A stretch of 64,000 nt of DNA, taken from positions 62,001 through 126,000 of the forward strand of contig JAEUUZ010000060.1 of assembly GCA_016786765.1 (NCBI GenBank). The letters run 5' to 3'. Position numbers and translations under genes: made by a program. This DNA is from Chitinophagales bacterium. Lineage in GTDB: Bacteria; Bacteroidota; Bacteroidia; Chitinophagales; LD1. Below the pieces are notes generated by a model, which worked only from the letters and a program-made list of their open reading frames with translations, was not told the origin of the DNA and searched no databases. Positions 35,139 to 45,117 of this stretch are shown here, piece after piece. Positions within the stretch are counted from its first letter, which is position 1. Each line of letters begins with the position of its first letter.

Positions 35139-35164
35139 TACCACTTATAACTAATTACTTAACC

Positions 35165-38100
35165 ATGAGAAAACTTTTACCCCTTTTGTTCCTTTTATTC
35201 GCTTTGCTACCCAACTCTTTGAAGGCTAGCCACGTAATGGGAATGGATTTAACGTATGAATGCCTTGGGCCCAACAGGTATTTGGTGACACTTAAGTTGT
35301 ACCGTGACTGTAACGGTATAACTCCGTCTTCTTCATATACATTAAACTATTCTTCAGCACAATGTGGTGTTTCAACCTCTATAAGCTTGGCGCAATTGGG
35401 TCAACCTGTAGATATTACACCACTATGTCCATCTGTACAATCGCAGTGTAATGGATCCAACCAATATGGCGTTCAAAAATATACCTATCAGGGAATACTC
35501 AATTTGCCTGCCGGTTGTGGTAGTGACTGGTTACTAACCGTAACAGAATGCTGCAGAAACGCAGCAATCACTTCACTTACCAACCCCTCTAGCGAAAATA
35601 TTTTAGTAGAAGCAACGCTAAATAATACGCTAGCCTCATGCGATAATTCACCTCAGTTCCTTAACGATCCGGTTCCTTTTTATTGTGCAAACCAACTCTC
35701 TAATTATAATCACGGAGCAACCGATTCGGATGGTGATTCACTCGTTTTTAGTCTTGTTCCTTGCGAAAATGGACCAGGAACATTTGTTAGCTATAAAGGG
35801 GGATACAGTGCTACAAGTCCACTGGCCACTACAGGTCCTTTTAGTTTAAATTCATCAAATGGTCAGCTCAGTTTTACTCCCAACAGCACACAGGTTTCAG
35901 TAGTGAAAGTGCAGGTTGATGAATACAGAAATGGGGTGAAGATTGGAACTGTAGTTCGCGATATGCAATTTATTGTTGTAAACTGTTCCAACAATTTGCC
36001 TACAGCAAGTGGAGTGAACGGTTCAGCCAGCAATACTTTTACTATGACTGCATGTTCTAATTCTTGTTTCACTATCAATTCAGCTGATGGTGATGCTACA
36101 GATGTGGTGACCATGATTTCTAACAATGCCATTCCTGGTGCAACATTTACAACAACCACCGGAAGTCGTCCGGTGGGTACTTTTTGTTGGGCACCAACGC
36201 AGAGCGATGTAGGAACGTATACTTTCACTGTTCAAGTAAAAGATAACCACTGCCAGATTTATGGCACCAACACATATCCATATACAGTAATTGTCAATCC
36301 TTCTTCTGATCCTGTAGTAAACGCAGGACCAGATGTTAAGCTTTGTCCCGGTCAAACAACTACGCTAACTGCTACAGCAGGAGCTGGGGCAATTTATACT
36401 TGGTCAGATGGTACCAATACACATAGTGGAGCTACTTGGTCGGTTAACCCTTCTGTTACTACATTGTATACTGTAACAGCGAACTATCCAAGTGGTTGTC
36501 AGCGCACCGATGATGTTTTGGTCACTCGAAATCCAATGCCTACCATAAGCGCATATCCACCGGTTATTACGATTTGTTCTCCAACAGATTCTACTCAATT
36601 GAATGCGAGCAGTTCAACTGGTGTAACCTATCAGTGGTCGCCAACAACCGGAATGCCTTGTCCAACATGTCAGAATCCTCAAGTAGCACCGGGTGCAACA
36701 ACAACGTATTCTGTAACAGCCTATGATGCCAATAATTGTCCGAGTGCTCCTGCAACAGTACAAGTTATTTTGAATAATCCACCACCATCACAAAGTTGTA
36801 CGGTTATATATGGTACCGTGACTGGCACTGGGAATGGAACAAAAGCCAACCCGGCAAGTTTAGCCGGAGCATTAGCATTAGCGCAATGTAATAATGCCCA
36901 TGTAAAATTAGGAATCGGTAGCTATACTATAGATTATCCAATTACCAATATTGGAAGTAACACAACGATCGAAGGGGGATTTGACCCTGCTTCCAACTGG
37001 CAAAAATCGAGTTTAGCCGGTGCTACAACCATTACTCGATCTACTTTAAACATGGAAGGGTCTGGTACAAATAAACGGTTAGTAGCGGTATACTTAAATA
37101 ATGCAAGCTATGTTCGTTTTCAAGATCTTACTTTTCAGAATGCCAACTGCCCGGCCATTTCTGGAGGAGATGTATATGGCTATAGTAATTATGTATTTCA
37201 TATTACAAATTCCAGTAATTATAACTTCGTAAGATGTCAGATTTTAGGAGGTAATGCTTCTGCCGGACAATCGGGTGTGCCCGGAAATGCCGGTATTGCC
37301 GGAGCAGCGGGTTTAGGTGGTGGTGGAGGATCTTGTGATGGAGGAACATGTACGTTTAGTTCCGGAAATCCTGGTGGTGCCGGAGGAAACGGTGGAAGCG
37401 GTGGTGGAGGAGCAGTAGGAGGAGGCGGAGGAGCGGCTGTAACGGGTACGGCCAACAATGGTTCACCGGGAACAGCTGCAACCGGATTGAATGGAGGTGC
37501 CGGTGGGGGAGGTGCATCAGGTATGGATGAGTGTAATGCAAGCGTAGCCAGTGGTGCAAGTGGAGGAAGTTCTGCACAAGGAGCCGGAGGAAATGGTGGT
37601 GGTGGTGGATCTAGCGGTAATCCAGGAGGTGCTGGAGCAAATGGAGCAGCTGGTTTAGCTGGAGCAAATGGGGCAAATGGTACTCCCGGATCTGCTGGTG
37701 CAATTGTTGCAGGATACTATAATGCAGGTGGTCTTGGAACGAATGGAACCAATGGTGTTGGCGCTAGTGGCGGTGGCGGTGGTGGTGGCGGTGGTCGCCA
37801 AACCTGTACGTTTTGTGATAATGGTCCAGGGAATGGCGGAGGCGGAGGCGGAGGTGGAGGTTCTGCCGGTACTTTTGGAACCGGAGGTTACGGTGGAGGA
37901 AGTTCATTTGCTGTATTCCTCAATAACAATGGTGCAAATACTAATTTTATTGATTGCAACATAGTTAGCGGATTATTGGGAAATGGAGGTGCAGGAGGCG
38001 CAGGTGGTATTGGAGGTGCAGGTGGAGCAGGTGGCATTGGAGCCTCGATTTGCACTGGAGAAGTTGGACGTGGCGGAAATGGTGGTGCAGGAGGTAAAGG

Positions 38101-41100
38101 GGGTAATGGAGGTAATGGAGGTAGTGGCGCTGATGGCATTTCAGGCATCGTTTATCTCAACAGCGGTACAACACCGGTTACTTCAATTACAAACTTCAAC
38201 TTAGCGGCTCAGCCGGTAATCAAATGCGATAATATTTCATGTACCTATACAAATGATAATCTAACAGCAACTGCATCGGGCGCTTGGGATGCCGGAGCGG
38301 GAGCAACAGTTCCATCAAGTACCGGAATAACACATACCACTCAATACACTACAATAGGAAGAAAAGACATTCAATATGCGGCAAATACCTATACGGGATT
38401 TGTATATATTGCTATTGATCAAGGCTCTTTTGCACCTAATATACAAACCACAGCTACTCAAATTGGAACAACAGATACATTCTATTTATGTCAATTCGCA
38501 AAAGCCAATTTCAATGCTGTTATTGCCTCTGCAGATACCTTCGATTGGAACTTTGGCGGATCAACAATACCCAATACTTATTTTGGAAGCACTTTCCAAA
38601 ATTTGACAAATTTATCGTTCAATACAACAGGTACTTTCAAAATTAAAGTTCGAATTAAAACAGATTGTTGCGGATGGTCGCCATACGATTCTATTTATTT
38701 AATTGTAGAACCTACACCGGTATTAAGTTATACAGGGAATACTTCATATTGTCCAGGAGATAGTGCACACATCATTTTGAGTGGTGCCAGTACATATATG
38801 TGGTCGCCTATAGCTTATTTAAGCAATCCAACAGGTGCAGATGTTATTGCTAAACCACCGGTAACTTCCGGATATTTAGTAACAGGCTATAGTCCAAAGG
38901 GCTATTGTAAAAAAGATACAGCGATTACAATCACAGTAACTACTCCACCTGCATTAACGTTTACAAAAGTGGATGCTACTTGTGGTCCGAATGGAAGTAT
39001 AACCGTTAATCCAACGCCTTCCGGAACGTATACTTATGCTTGGAATCCTTCAGGTTCAACGCAAACTATCACAGGACTTCAATCCGGAACATATAATGTA
39101 ACAGTGACGGATCAAACTTCGAAATGTACAGCTACTTCTGCAACATCTTTAAGTTCTGGAGGTGGTGTTCAAGCTTATATTGTGAAAAGTGTTAATCCGT
39201 TTTGTTTTGGTCAACTTACAGGTATCATTAAAGTGAAAGCGATAGGAGGTACGGCACCGTATGCTTATCATTGGAATACAGGACCAACTATTGATAGTTT
39301 GAAAAACTTGGGTCCGGGAACTTATACGGTAACTGTTACAGATGCGACAGGATGCAGTACAACAACATCAGGAACTATTTCGCAACCCGATTTATTGCAA
39401 ATTCAATTCTTAGATACAGTGAATATGAAGTGCTTCAATACTTGTGATGGAAGTGCAAGAGTAGATGCAAAAGGTGGTAGCGGTGGTTATCAATTTGTGT
39501 GGAGTACAACACCTGTGCAGGATTCAACTGTAGGGATTAATTTATGCAGTGGCAATTATAGTGTAACTGTAGTAGACGGTAATGGATGTACTGCTACAGG
39601 TACAGTGCCGATTACTGCTCCATTGCCTATTGTTATAGATACTGTGAAAACGGTACCTCCTTCTTGCTTTGGGTCCAATGACGGGCAAATCATATTAAAA
39701 GTGAATGGAGGTGTTTATCCATACACTTATAATTGGCCTGCATTACCATCGGAACTCGATAGTATTGCGCAGGGCTTGTATGCCAATACGTATAATGCGA
39801 TCATTACTGATTTAAATGGCTGTAAAGATACTGCAACATATACTATCCTTCAAGCACCAAGAGTTTCTTTAACTCTCGCATCTATTGATACGGTGTCTTG
39901 TTTTGGCGGAACAGATGGAAAAATTACAGTTACCGGTGGCGGAGGTGCTGCTCCTTATACCTATTCGATTAATGGGGGAGCCGGTCAATCTTCTCCAGTA
40001 TTTTCGAGCCTCACTGCACAAACTTACACTATAGGTTTAGTAGATGCGCATGGTTGTGATACAACAATTAGTGTTACTGTACCTCAACCTTCAGCAATAA
40101 CAATTGCTTTAGTTACTAAACGCGATGTTTCTTGTAACGGGGGCAACAATGGAATGATTAAAGTGGTTGGTTCTGGAGCAAATGGAACATATCAATTTTC
40201 TAAGGATGGAGTTACATTCCAATCAGCTGATTCGTTTTCAAATTTATCAGCAGGGACATACACTATCACAGTGAAAGATCGTAAGAGTTGCACAACTACA
40301 CTTACAGTTACACTTACAGAACCTAGTTTACTCGATTTACTTTTTGTTTCTTCTACACCTCCAAAATGTTTCAAAGGCAATGACGGACAGATTGTAGTTA
40401 ATGCTACGGGCGGAACCTTGGCATATAACTATGCTTTAGATTATGGTGTAAACCAAGCCGGAGGTACGTTTAATGTAGTTAGTTCCGGAGCGCATACTGC
40501 TATTGTTACCGATGGCAATGGTTGTGTAGATTCATTATCAATTAATGTATCGCAGCCAAATGCTGTTCGTGGTGATACGCTTAGAACAAATGCTGTTTCT
40601 TGCTTTGGTGGAAATGATGGTGGTATTGTTTTAGCAGTAAGTGGAGGTATTTACCCTTATTCTTATTCATGGCTTCAAATTCCAACTGAATTGGATAGTA
40701 TTGCTACTAACTTAACTGCGGGAACTTATACTGTTATTGTTTCAGACCAAAATGCGTGTACCGATACCGTGATTACGCACGTGTTACAACCTACCAAATT
40801 AGCGCCATCAATTGTGGTGTTAGATAGTGTATCGTGTTTCGGAGGTAATGATGGAGGTATAACATTAATTGCAACCGGTGGGACAGCTCCGTATACCTAC
40901 TCTATCGATGCTACCAATACGTTTGTAACGAACAATGTGTTTGCTTCTTTAACAGCAGGTAATCACACTGTTACTGTTCGCGATGCACATAACTGCGACT
41001 CTATTGTTTCGTTTTTCATTTACGAACCAACACAACTTTCTGTGTCCGTTGTTAGTTTCAGAAATGTGCGTTGTTTCAACAATTGCGATGGTATGATTCG

Positions 41101-42946
41101 AGTTGCCGGAAGTGGAGGCACATTACCTTATCAGTTCTCAATAGATGGTGTAAATTATCAAAGCATTGATTCTTTTAATGCTCTTTGTAATAATAGCTAC
41201 ACAATTACCATCAAAGACAATAAAGGATGTACATCAACAGTGTCACATACTATCACTCAACCATCTGCATTGACTATAGATACAACAAGTGTAATCGCAC
41301 CAACATGTAACTTAGGTTCTAATGGTAGTGTAACAGTTGTTGCTTCAGGTGGAACACCTGGCTATGCCTATACGTACGACTATTTATTGCCGGTACAATT
41401 TAACGGTAGTTTTTCACCGGTGAGCAGTGGGCTTCATACCTTTATTGCAGCCGATTTAAATGGATGTATCGATAGTATTCGAGTGAATGTTCCTTCTCCT
41501 CCTGCAACATCTACATTAGATACCAACAAAATCGATGTAACCTGTTTTGGAGGAAATAATGGGTCAATTGATTTAACGGTTATTGGAACAGTAACACCAT
41601 ATACTTATCAATGGTCGAGTGCAGAAACAACTGAAGATATCGCCAACAAAATAGCAGGCAAATATATTGTTACAGTAACTGATGGAAATGGTTGCAGAGT
41701 TTGGGGATTGGATACCATTGAGATCACACAACCTACACAAGTACAGTTATCGAACGTTATTACCAATGTGACCTGTAATGGGGGTACCAATGGATGTATT
41801 GATTTAACGGTTACCGGAGGCACTTCGCCTTATTCTTATGTTTGGTCGAATACACTTCCAACTACACAAGACCAATGCGGACTTAGTGCAGGAACATATG
41901 CAGTTACAGTTTATGATACTTGGCAATGTTCTGCAACGTTAACGTCAATTGTTGTTGGAGAGCCAACTGCAATTCAAGTAAACTCTGTTTCAACGCCTGT
42001 TACTTGTCCGGGTAGAACAGATGGTTCAATAAACTTAACTGTGAGTGGAGCAACACCAAATTATTCTTATGCTTGGAGCAATAGTTCAACTGCAGAGGAT
42101 ATTTCAGGTTTAGCCTCAGGAAATTATAATGTTACAATTACAGATGCCAATTCATGTACTGCAACAGCATCAGTAAATGTGGGTCAGATTCCTGAGTTAT
42201 TCATTAATCCAATAACAAAAGATGTTTTGTGTGAACCTTTGAAAAATGGTTCTGTTTATACATTCCCTTCTGGCGGAACACCTCCTTATAATTATGTTTG
42301 GCAGAATGGTACAACGGGAAGTTATATTGGGGGATTGGGAGCCGGAAATTATGCAGTTACAGTAACTGATCAGAACGGATGTGAGAAAGACTCAAGCTTC
42401 GTTATTATTATTGGTAATACGTTTGATGTAAGTGCCTCTCCAAAAGATACATTAGTGGAATTAGGAGAAACTATCCCTATTCATTTAGATGCCGTTGGAG
42501 GAAATATGGCTGATATTGTATGGTCTCCGCCTTATTACTTAACCTGTGGCGATTGTCAAGATCCTATTTCAAATACCGTAAACAATATTGTTTATAAAGT
42601 TGCTGTTGTGAGTGATAGTGGGTGTACTGCCTACGACACCGTTCAAATTCGTGTAAATCCAACGTATCAATTATATGTGCCCAATGCATTTACTCCAAAT
42701 GCCGATGGTATTAACGATTACTTCGAAATTTTTGGAAACAAAAAAGTGTGGTTAGAAATGGAAATGATTGTTTTCAATCGTTGGGGCGAAAAAGTATTTG
42801 AGTCGAAAGACATGAACTTCCAATGGGATGGGAAATTTAGGGGTGTTTTACAAAATCCGCAAGTATATGTTTACGAACTCTATCTCACTTATATCAACGG
42901 ATATAGGATGCCGCTTCAGAAAGGAAGTTTAACTTTGATTAGGTAA
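35165..42946 (+). CDS. Giant secreted adhesin, SprB repeats, T9SS type B sorting domain
   Basis: The 2593-residue protein has a signal peptide (residues 1-22, ending LKAS). The N-terminal region carries SHVMGMDLTYECLG and YLVTLKLYRDCNGI, as in many Bacteroidota surface proteins. Ig- or PKD-like domains follow to about residue 545. A beta-helix-like segment from about 555 is interrupted by a Gly-rich block at about 694-993. About fifteen SprB-type repeats occupy about 1265-2400, with units such as VSCFGGNDG, GGTAPYTYSI and TVTDANGC. The tail (from about 2503) has YVPNAFTPNADGINDYFEI and FNRWGEKVFES, the gliding-associated type B sorting domain. SprB-type proteins mediate gliding or surface adhesion. 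Confidence 0.92.
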   Translation: MRKLLPLLFLLFALLPNSLKASHVMGMDLTYECLGPNRYLVTLKLYRDCNGITPSSSYTLNYSSAQCGVSTSISLAQLGQPVDITPLCPSVQSQCNGSNQYGVQKYTYQGILNLPAGCGSDWLLTVTECCRNAAITSLTNPSSENILVEATLNNTLASCDNSPQFLNDPVPFYCANQLSNYNHGATDSDGDSLVFSLVPCENGPGTFVSYKGGYSATSPLATTGPFSLNSSNGQLSFTPNSTQVSVVKVQVDEYRNGVKIGTVVRDMQFIVVNCSNNLPTASGVNGSASNTFTMTACSNSCFTINSADGDATDVVTMISNNAIPGATFTTTTGSRPVGTFCWAPTQSDVGTYTFTVQVKDNHCQIYGTNTYPYTVIVNPSSDPVVNAGPDVKLCPGQTTTLTATAGAGAIYTWSDGTNTHSGATWSVNPSVTTLYTVTANYPSGCQRTDDVLVTRNPMPTISAYPPVITICSPTDSTQLNASSSTGVTYQWSPTTGMPCPTCQNPQVAPGATTTYSVTAYDANNCPSAPATVQVILNNPPPSQSCTVIYGTVTGTGNGTKANPASLAGALALAQCNNAHVKLGIGSYTIDYPITNIGSNTTIEGGFDPASNWQKSSLAGATTITRSTLNMEGSGTNKRLVAVYLNNASYVRFQDLTFQNANCPAISGGDVYGYSNYVFHITNSSNYNFVRCQILGGNASAGQSGVPGNAGIAGAAGLGGGGGSCDGGTCTFSSGNPGGAGGNGGSGGGGAVGGGGGAAVTGTANNGSPGTAATGLNGGAGGGGASGMDECNASVASGASGGSSAQGAGGNGGGGGSSGNPGGAGANGAAGLAGANGANGTPGSAGAIVAGYYNAGGLGTNGTNGVGASGGGGGGGGGRQTCTFCDNGPGNGGGGGGGGGSAGTFGTGGYGGGSSFAVFLNNNGANTNFIDCNIVSGLLGNGGAGGAGGIGGAGGAGGIGASICTGEVGRGGNGGAGGKGGNGGNGGSGADGISGIVYLNSGTTPVTSITNFNLAAQPVIKCDNISCTYTNDNLTATASGAWDAGAGATVPSSTGITHTTQYTTIGRKDIQYAANTYTGFVYIAIDQGSFAPNIQTTATQIGTTDTFYLCQFAKANFNAVIASADTFDWNFGGSTIPNTYFGSTFQNLTNLSFNTTGTFKIKVRIKTDCCGWSPYDSIYLIVEPTPVLSYTGNTSYCPGDSAHIILSGASTYMWSPIAYLSNPTGADVIAKPPVTSGYLVTGYSPKGYCKKDTAITITVTTPPALTFTKVDATCGPNGSITVNPTPSGTYTYAWNPSGSTQTITGLQSGTYNVTVTDQTSKCTATSATSLSSGGGVQAYIVKSVNPFCFGQLTGIIKVKAIGGTAPYAYHWNTGPTIDSLKNLGPGTYTVTVTDATGCSTTTSGTISQPDLLQIQFLDTVNMKCFNTCDGSARVDAKGGSGGYQFVWSTTPVQDSTVGINLCSGNYSVTVVDGNGCTATGTVPITAPLPIVIDTVKTVPPSCFGSNDGQIILKVNGGVYPYTYNWPALPSELDSIAQGLYANTYNAIITDLNGCKDTATYTILQAPRVSLTLASIDTVSCFGGTDGKITVTGGGGAAPYTYSINGGAGQSSPVFSSLTAQTYTIGLVDAHGCDTTISVTVPQPSAITIALVTKRDVSCNGGNNGMIKVVGSGANGTYQFSKDGVTFQSADSFSNLSAGTYTITVKDRKSCTTTLTVTLTEPSLLDLLFVSSTPPKCFKGNDGQIVVNATGGTLAYNYALDYGVNQAGGTFNVVSSGAHTAIVTDGNGCVDSLSINVSQPNAVRGDTLRTNAVSCFGGNDGGIVLAVSGGIYPYSYSWLQIPTELDSIATNLTAGTYTVIVSDQNACTDTVITHVLQPTKLAPSIVVLDSVSCFGGNDGGITLIATGGTAPYTYSIDATNTFVTNNVFASLTAGNHTVTVRDAHNCDSIVSFFIYEPTQLSVSVVSFRNVRCFNNCDGMIRVAGSGGTLPYQFSIDGVNYQSIDSFNALCNNSYTITIKDNKGCTSTVSHTITQPSALTIDTTSVIAPTCNLGSNGSVTVVASGGTPGYAYTYDYLLPVQFNGSFSPVSSGLHTFIAADLNGCIDSIRVNVPSPPATSTLDTNKIDVTCFGGNNGSIDLTVIGTVTPYTYQWSSAETTEDIANKIAGKYIVTVTDGNGCRVWGLDTIEITQPTQVQLSNVITNVTCNGGTNGCIDLTVTGGTSPYSYVWSNTLPTTQDQCGLSAGTYAVTVYDTWQCSATLTSIVVGEPTAIQVNSVSTPVTCPGRTDGSINLTVSGATPNYSYAWSNSSTAEDISGLASGNYNVTITDANSCTATASVNVGQIPELFINPITKDVLCEPLKNGSVYTFPSGGTPPYNYVWQNGTTGSYIGGLGAGNYAVTVTDQNGCEKDSSFVIIIGNTFDVSASPKDTLVELGETIPIHLDAVGGNMADIVWSPPYYLTCGDCQDPISNTVNNIVYKVAVVSDSGCTAYDTVQIRVNPTYQLYVPNAFTPNADGINDYFEIFGNKKVWLEMEMIVFNRWGEKVFESKDMNFQWDGKFRGVLQNPQVYVYELYLTYINGYRMPLQKGSLTLIR
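37247..38140 (+). repeat. Glycine-rich low-complexity block within the adhesin gene
   Basis: The segment codes for about 300 residues made mainly of Gly, Ala, Asn and Ser, in stretches such as GGAGGNGGSGGGG and GGAGGAGGIG. Codons GGA, GGT and GGC alternate. Two short segments with paired Cys (DGGTCTFSSG and RQTCTFCDNG) interrupt it. It is inserted into a parallel beta-helix-like region. Confidence 0.85.
38960..42400 (+). repeat. Tandem SprB-type repeat array
   Basis: About fifteen divergent units of roughly 70-80 residues (210-240 bases) share the pattern C(F)GG-x-DG-x-I, GG-x-x-PY-x-Y-x-W or S, G-x-Y-x-V-x-V-x-D and GC. First unit about 38970 (VDATCGPNG), last about 42220 (KDVLCEPLKNG). The repeats are protein-level; nucleotide identity between units is modest. 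Confidence 0.85.
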
Positions 42947-42954
42947 AACAAGAA

Positions 42955-42978
42955 AGCGTTTCTGATTTCAGAAACGCT
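42955..42978. terminator. Bidirectional terminator after the adhesin gene
   Basis: AGCGTTTCTGA (42955-42965) pairs perfectly with TCAGAAACGCT (42968-42978) around two bases. It separates the adhesin gene from the convergent DUF4395 gene. Confidence 0.85.
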
Positions 42979-42984
42979 CTCTTG

Positions 42985-43440
42985 TTATTGCGGAATTGAT
43001 TTTTGGAAATAGTCTTTTACGCTAATAAATATAGAATAGAACTGGCAGCCTAAACAATAGGCAAAAACCGATTCTAAAATAGCACAAACAATCAGAATGA
43101 TAGTTACCATTAATGCAATATGGAAATGTTGTAGGAGGAGCAGTGAAAGAATAATGACAGAAAAGATGAATCCGATTTTTGCGGCAAATCGCTTTGGTGC
43201 AGCATCAATCAGCTTTTCTTTAAAGTTAAGCTGATTTGTGATTTGAATTGCAATAAAGCGAAGTAGACTAAACTCTCTTTTGTAAAATCCTCTTACAAAG
43301 AAATCGTAACTAAGCAAAAGAAAAATAAAATATAGTTGAAAATAAATACCTACAGCAGCTAGGATAACAACAATTCCTGCAACAGTTCTAACAGTAGGTT
43401 CGTTAATTTTTTCTCCGTTAACCGGGCAAATGTGCGTCAT
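42985..43440 (-). CDS. DUF4395 family membrane protein
   Basis: The 151-residue protein has four hydrophobic segments. It begins MTHICPVNGEKINEPTVRTVAG and has DFFVRGFYKREFSLLRFIA, DAAPKRFAAKIGFIFS, and a final ESVFAYCLGCQFYSIF with a CxxC-type pair (CLGC). These are the DUF4395 landmarks. The function is unknown; the CLGC motif suggests thiol chemistry or metal handling in the membrane. It lies downstream of the two-component operon on the same strand, separated by 213 bases without a visible gene. Confidence 0.78.
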   Translation of the reverse strand: MTHICPVNGEKINEPTVRTVAGIVVILAAVGIYFQLYFIFLLLSYDFFVRGFYKREFSLLRFIAIQITNQLNFKEKLIDAAPKRFAAKIGFIFSVIILSLLLLQHFHIALMVTIILIVCAILESVFAYCLGCQFYSIFISVKDYFQKSIPQ

Positions 43441-43653
43441 GATTTCTGATTTTTAAAGCTTAGATAATGTGCTTTTTTTAAAGCAAACGCGTGATACGTT
43501 CATTTGAACAAGCCAGAAACGAAAAAAGCAAAAATAAAAATGGCTGTTGTGCTTAATTGCAACAACAACAACACATAAATGTGTTCGATTGAATACTATA
43601 TGTTTTAGAGATAAACATTAATCAAGAATAGTGAAAATTTTTGAGATAGAAAA

Positions 43654-44307
43654 CTATACAACAATAATTCCGCTCTTAATTCCATAAATTGTTAAGCCAA
43701 TGGCATTTTTAACACCAATTTTCTTAATAAGTTCGGTACGGATACCCTCGATGGTTCTAACGCTACAAAACATCTTTTCTGCAATTTCGGCACTGGTTAA
43801 TTCTTCTCCAATATGTTTTAGGAGTTCGATTTCTTTAGCATTCAACACCAAATTACCGGAATCAAATTTTGGAACAATTTTCTTCTTTTTGGCCATGTTT
43901 TTCACCAAAAGTAGATTGACTTTTTCATCGAAATAAAAACCATTACAGATAATCGATTGTATAGCTAAGTGAATTATTTCAGGATCAGAATCTTTCGTGA
44001 GGTAACCGTTGGCTCCGGCTTCAATGGCTTTTAATACAAACTTCTCTTCATTATGCATTGAAATCATTAAACAAGGAGGGGAAACTCTTCGCTCCCTTAA
44101 TTTCATTAAGGCATCGATTCCGTTTAAAACCGGCATATCCATGTCCATTAAAACGATATCAGGATTTAAAGCAGAATATTTTGACAAGAACTCTTTACCG
44201 TTTTCGGCCTCACCAACAATTTTAAGTTCTGGAATATCGGATAGTATGGCTATAAGGCCTTTTCTGAATAGGGTGTGGTCATCAACCACCATTACATTTA
44301 TGGACAT
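43654..44307 (-). CDS. Response regulator, NarL/LuxR type
   Basis: The 217-residue protein has a receiver domain (residues 1-120) with acidic residues in VVDDHTLF, the phospho-acceptor Asp55 in LMDMDMP, and Lys106 in LTKDSD. The C-terminal LuxR HTH spans about 150-210 with LNAKEIELLKHIGEELTSAEIAEKMFCSVRTIEGIRTELIKKIGVKN. It is the last gene of a four-gene operon, 21 bases behind a HisKA_3-type kinase, its likely phosphodonor. Repeated GTAGAAATACG sites in the 46217-46289 intergenic region are candidate targets. Confidence 0.95.
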   Translation of the reverse strand: MSINVMVVDDHTLFRKGLIAILSDIPELKIVGEAENGKEFLSKYSALNPDIVLMDMDMPVLNGIDALMKLRERRVSPPCLMISMHNEEKFVLKAIEAGANGYLTKDSDPEIIHLAIQSIICNGFYFDEKVNLLLVKNMAKKKKIVPKFDSGNLVLNAKEIELLKHIGEELTSAEIAEKMFCSVRTIEGIRTELIKKIGVKNAIGLTIYGIKSGIIVV

Positions 44308-44328
44308 AAGCTGATATTGATCTTCGCT

Positions 44329-45117
44329 TTAAATATACAACTTTTCCATGACTACTTTTGTCCCTTTGTTCAATTCGGAATGGAACTCTATTTTTGCATC
44401 AATAACTTTTGCTCTCGACTGCATGTTTTTTAAGCCAATGCCTTTAGATGTAATGGTTTGAATGTCAAACCCTTTTCCATCATCGGCAATGGTAAGTCGA
44501 CAACAATTTGTTGCATATTCAAGAACGATGTTTATATGCTGAGCTTCTGCATATTTAATAGCATTTTGAACAGATTCTTGCGCAACACGGAAAAACGCTA
44601 ATTCTATGTCTTTGCTTTGTTCCAATACTTCTCCTTCGATAGTAGTAGATGAAGCAATAGTAACCGAGCCGTTAATTTTAGCTGAAACACTCTTTAGTGC
44701 TGCTGCTAAACCATCTTCTTCTAATTTAGAAGGGAGAATATTGTGCGAAAGTTGACGGATATTTTTAATGGAATTATCAATGTCTGATTTTAGCTGATCG
44801 ATTGAATCTAGCGGTAACTCATGTTTTTTGAACTGACTAGAAATATGTGCAGTTCCAAATCGAAGTGTAGCCATTTCTTGTAGAATACCATCGTGAAGTT
44901 CTTTGGCTATGAAATTCTGTGTGTTTTCTTGCGATTCGATAACTGCACGAAGCAACTCCTTTTGTTTCTCTTCTTCTTTTCGAGCTAACTCTTGTTGATG
45001 TAATAAAACCTTGCGTTGGTATTTAAATACAAAAAGCAACATTCCCCCAAAGAAAAGAATGAGACTACTTGTGCCGAAAAATAGGATTAAGAGGATAGAG
45101 TCTTTGGTTTCAAGCAT
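44329..45117 (-). CDS. Sensor histidine kinase, NarX/LiaS (HisKA_3) type
   Basis: The 262-residue kinase has one N-terminal membrane helix (residues 9-31) and almost no periplasmic part. A coiled helix precedes the HisKA_3 motif AKELHDGILQEMA with His75. The ATPase domain has an N-box FRVAQESVQNAIKYAEA and a G-box DDGKGFD, then GIGLKNMQSRA. With no input domain of its own, it probably receives signal from the adjacent membrane protein. It starts 31 bases inside the membrane-protein gene, which implies translational coupling. Confidence 0.95.
   Translation of the reverse strand: MLETKDSILLILFFGTSSLILFFGGMLLFVFKYQRKVLLHQQELARKEEEKQKELLRAVIESQENTQNFIAKELHDGILQEMATLRFGTAHISSQFKKHELPLDSIDQLKSDIDNSIKNIRQLSHNILPSKLEEDGLAAALKSVSAKINGSVTIASSTTIEGEVLEQSKDIELAFFRVAQESVQNAIKYAEAQHINIVLEYATNCCRLTIADDGKGFDIQTITSKGIGLKNMQSRAKVIDAKIEFHSELNKGTKVVMEKLYI

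Noticed and set aside
37237-38148. Antisense open frames in the Gly-rich block
   Set aside because: They are shadows of the GGN-rich codons, give Pro/Leu-rich low-complexity products and have no start context or homology I can see.
38960-42400. CRISPR-like array
   Set aside because: The repetition is at protein level with unequal nucleotide units inside one long open reading frame; no short identical DNA repeats with spacers and no cas genes.
43441-43653. Possible small gene between DUF4395 and the response regulator
   Set aside because: Only very short frames (about 12 codons) occur, with no recognisable motif or start signal.
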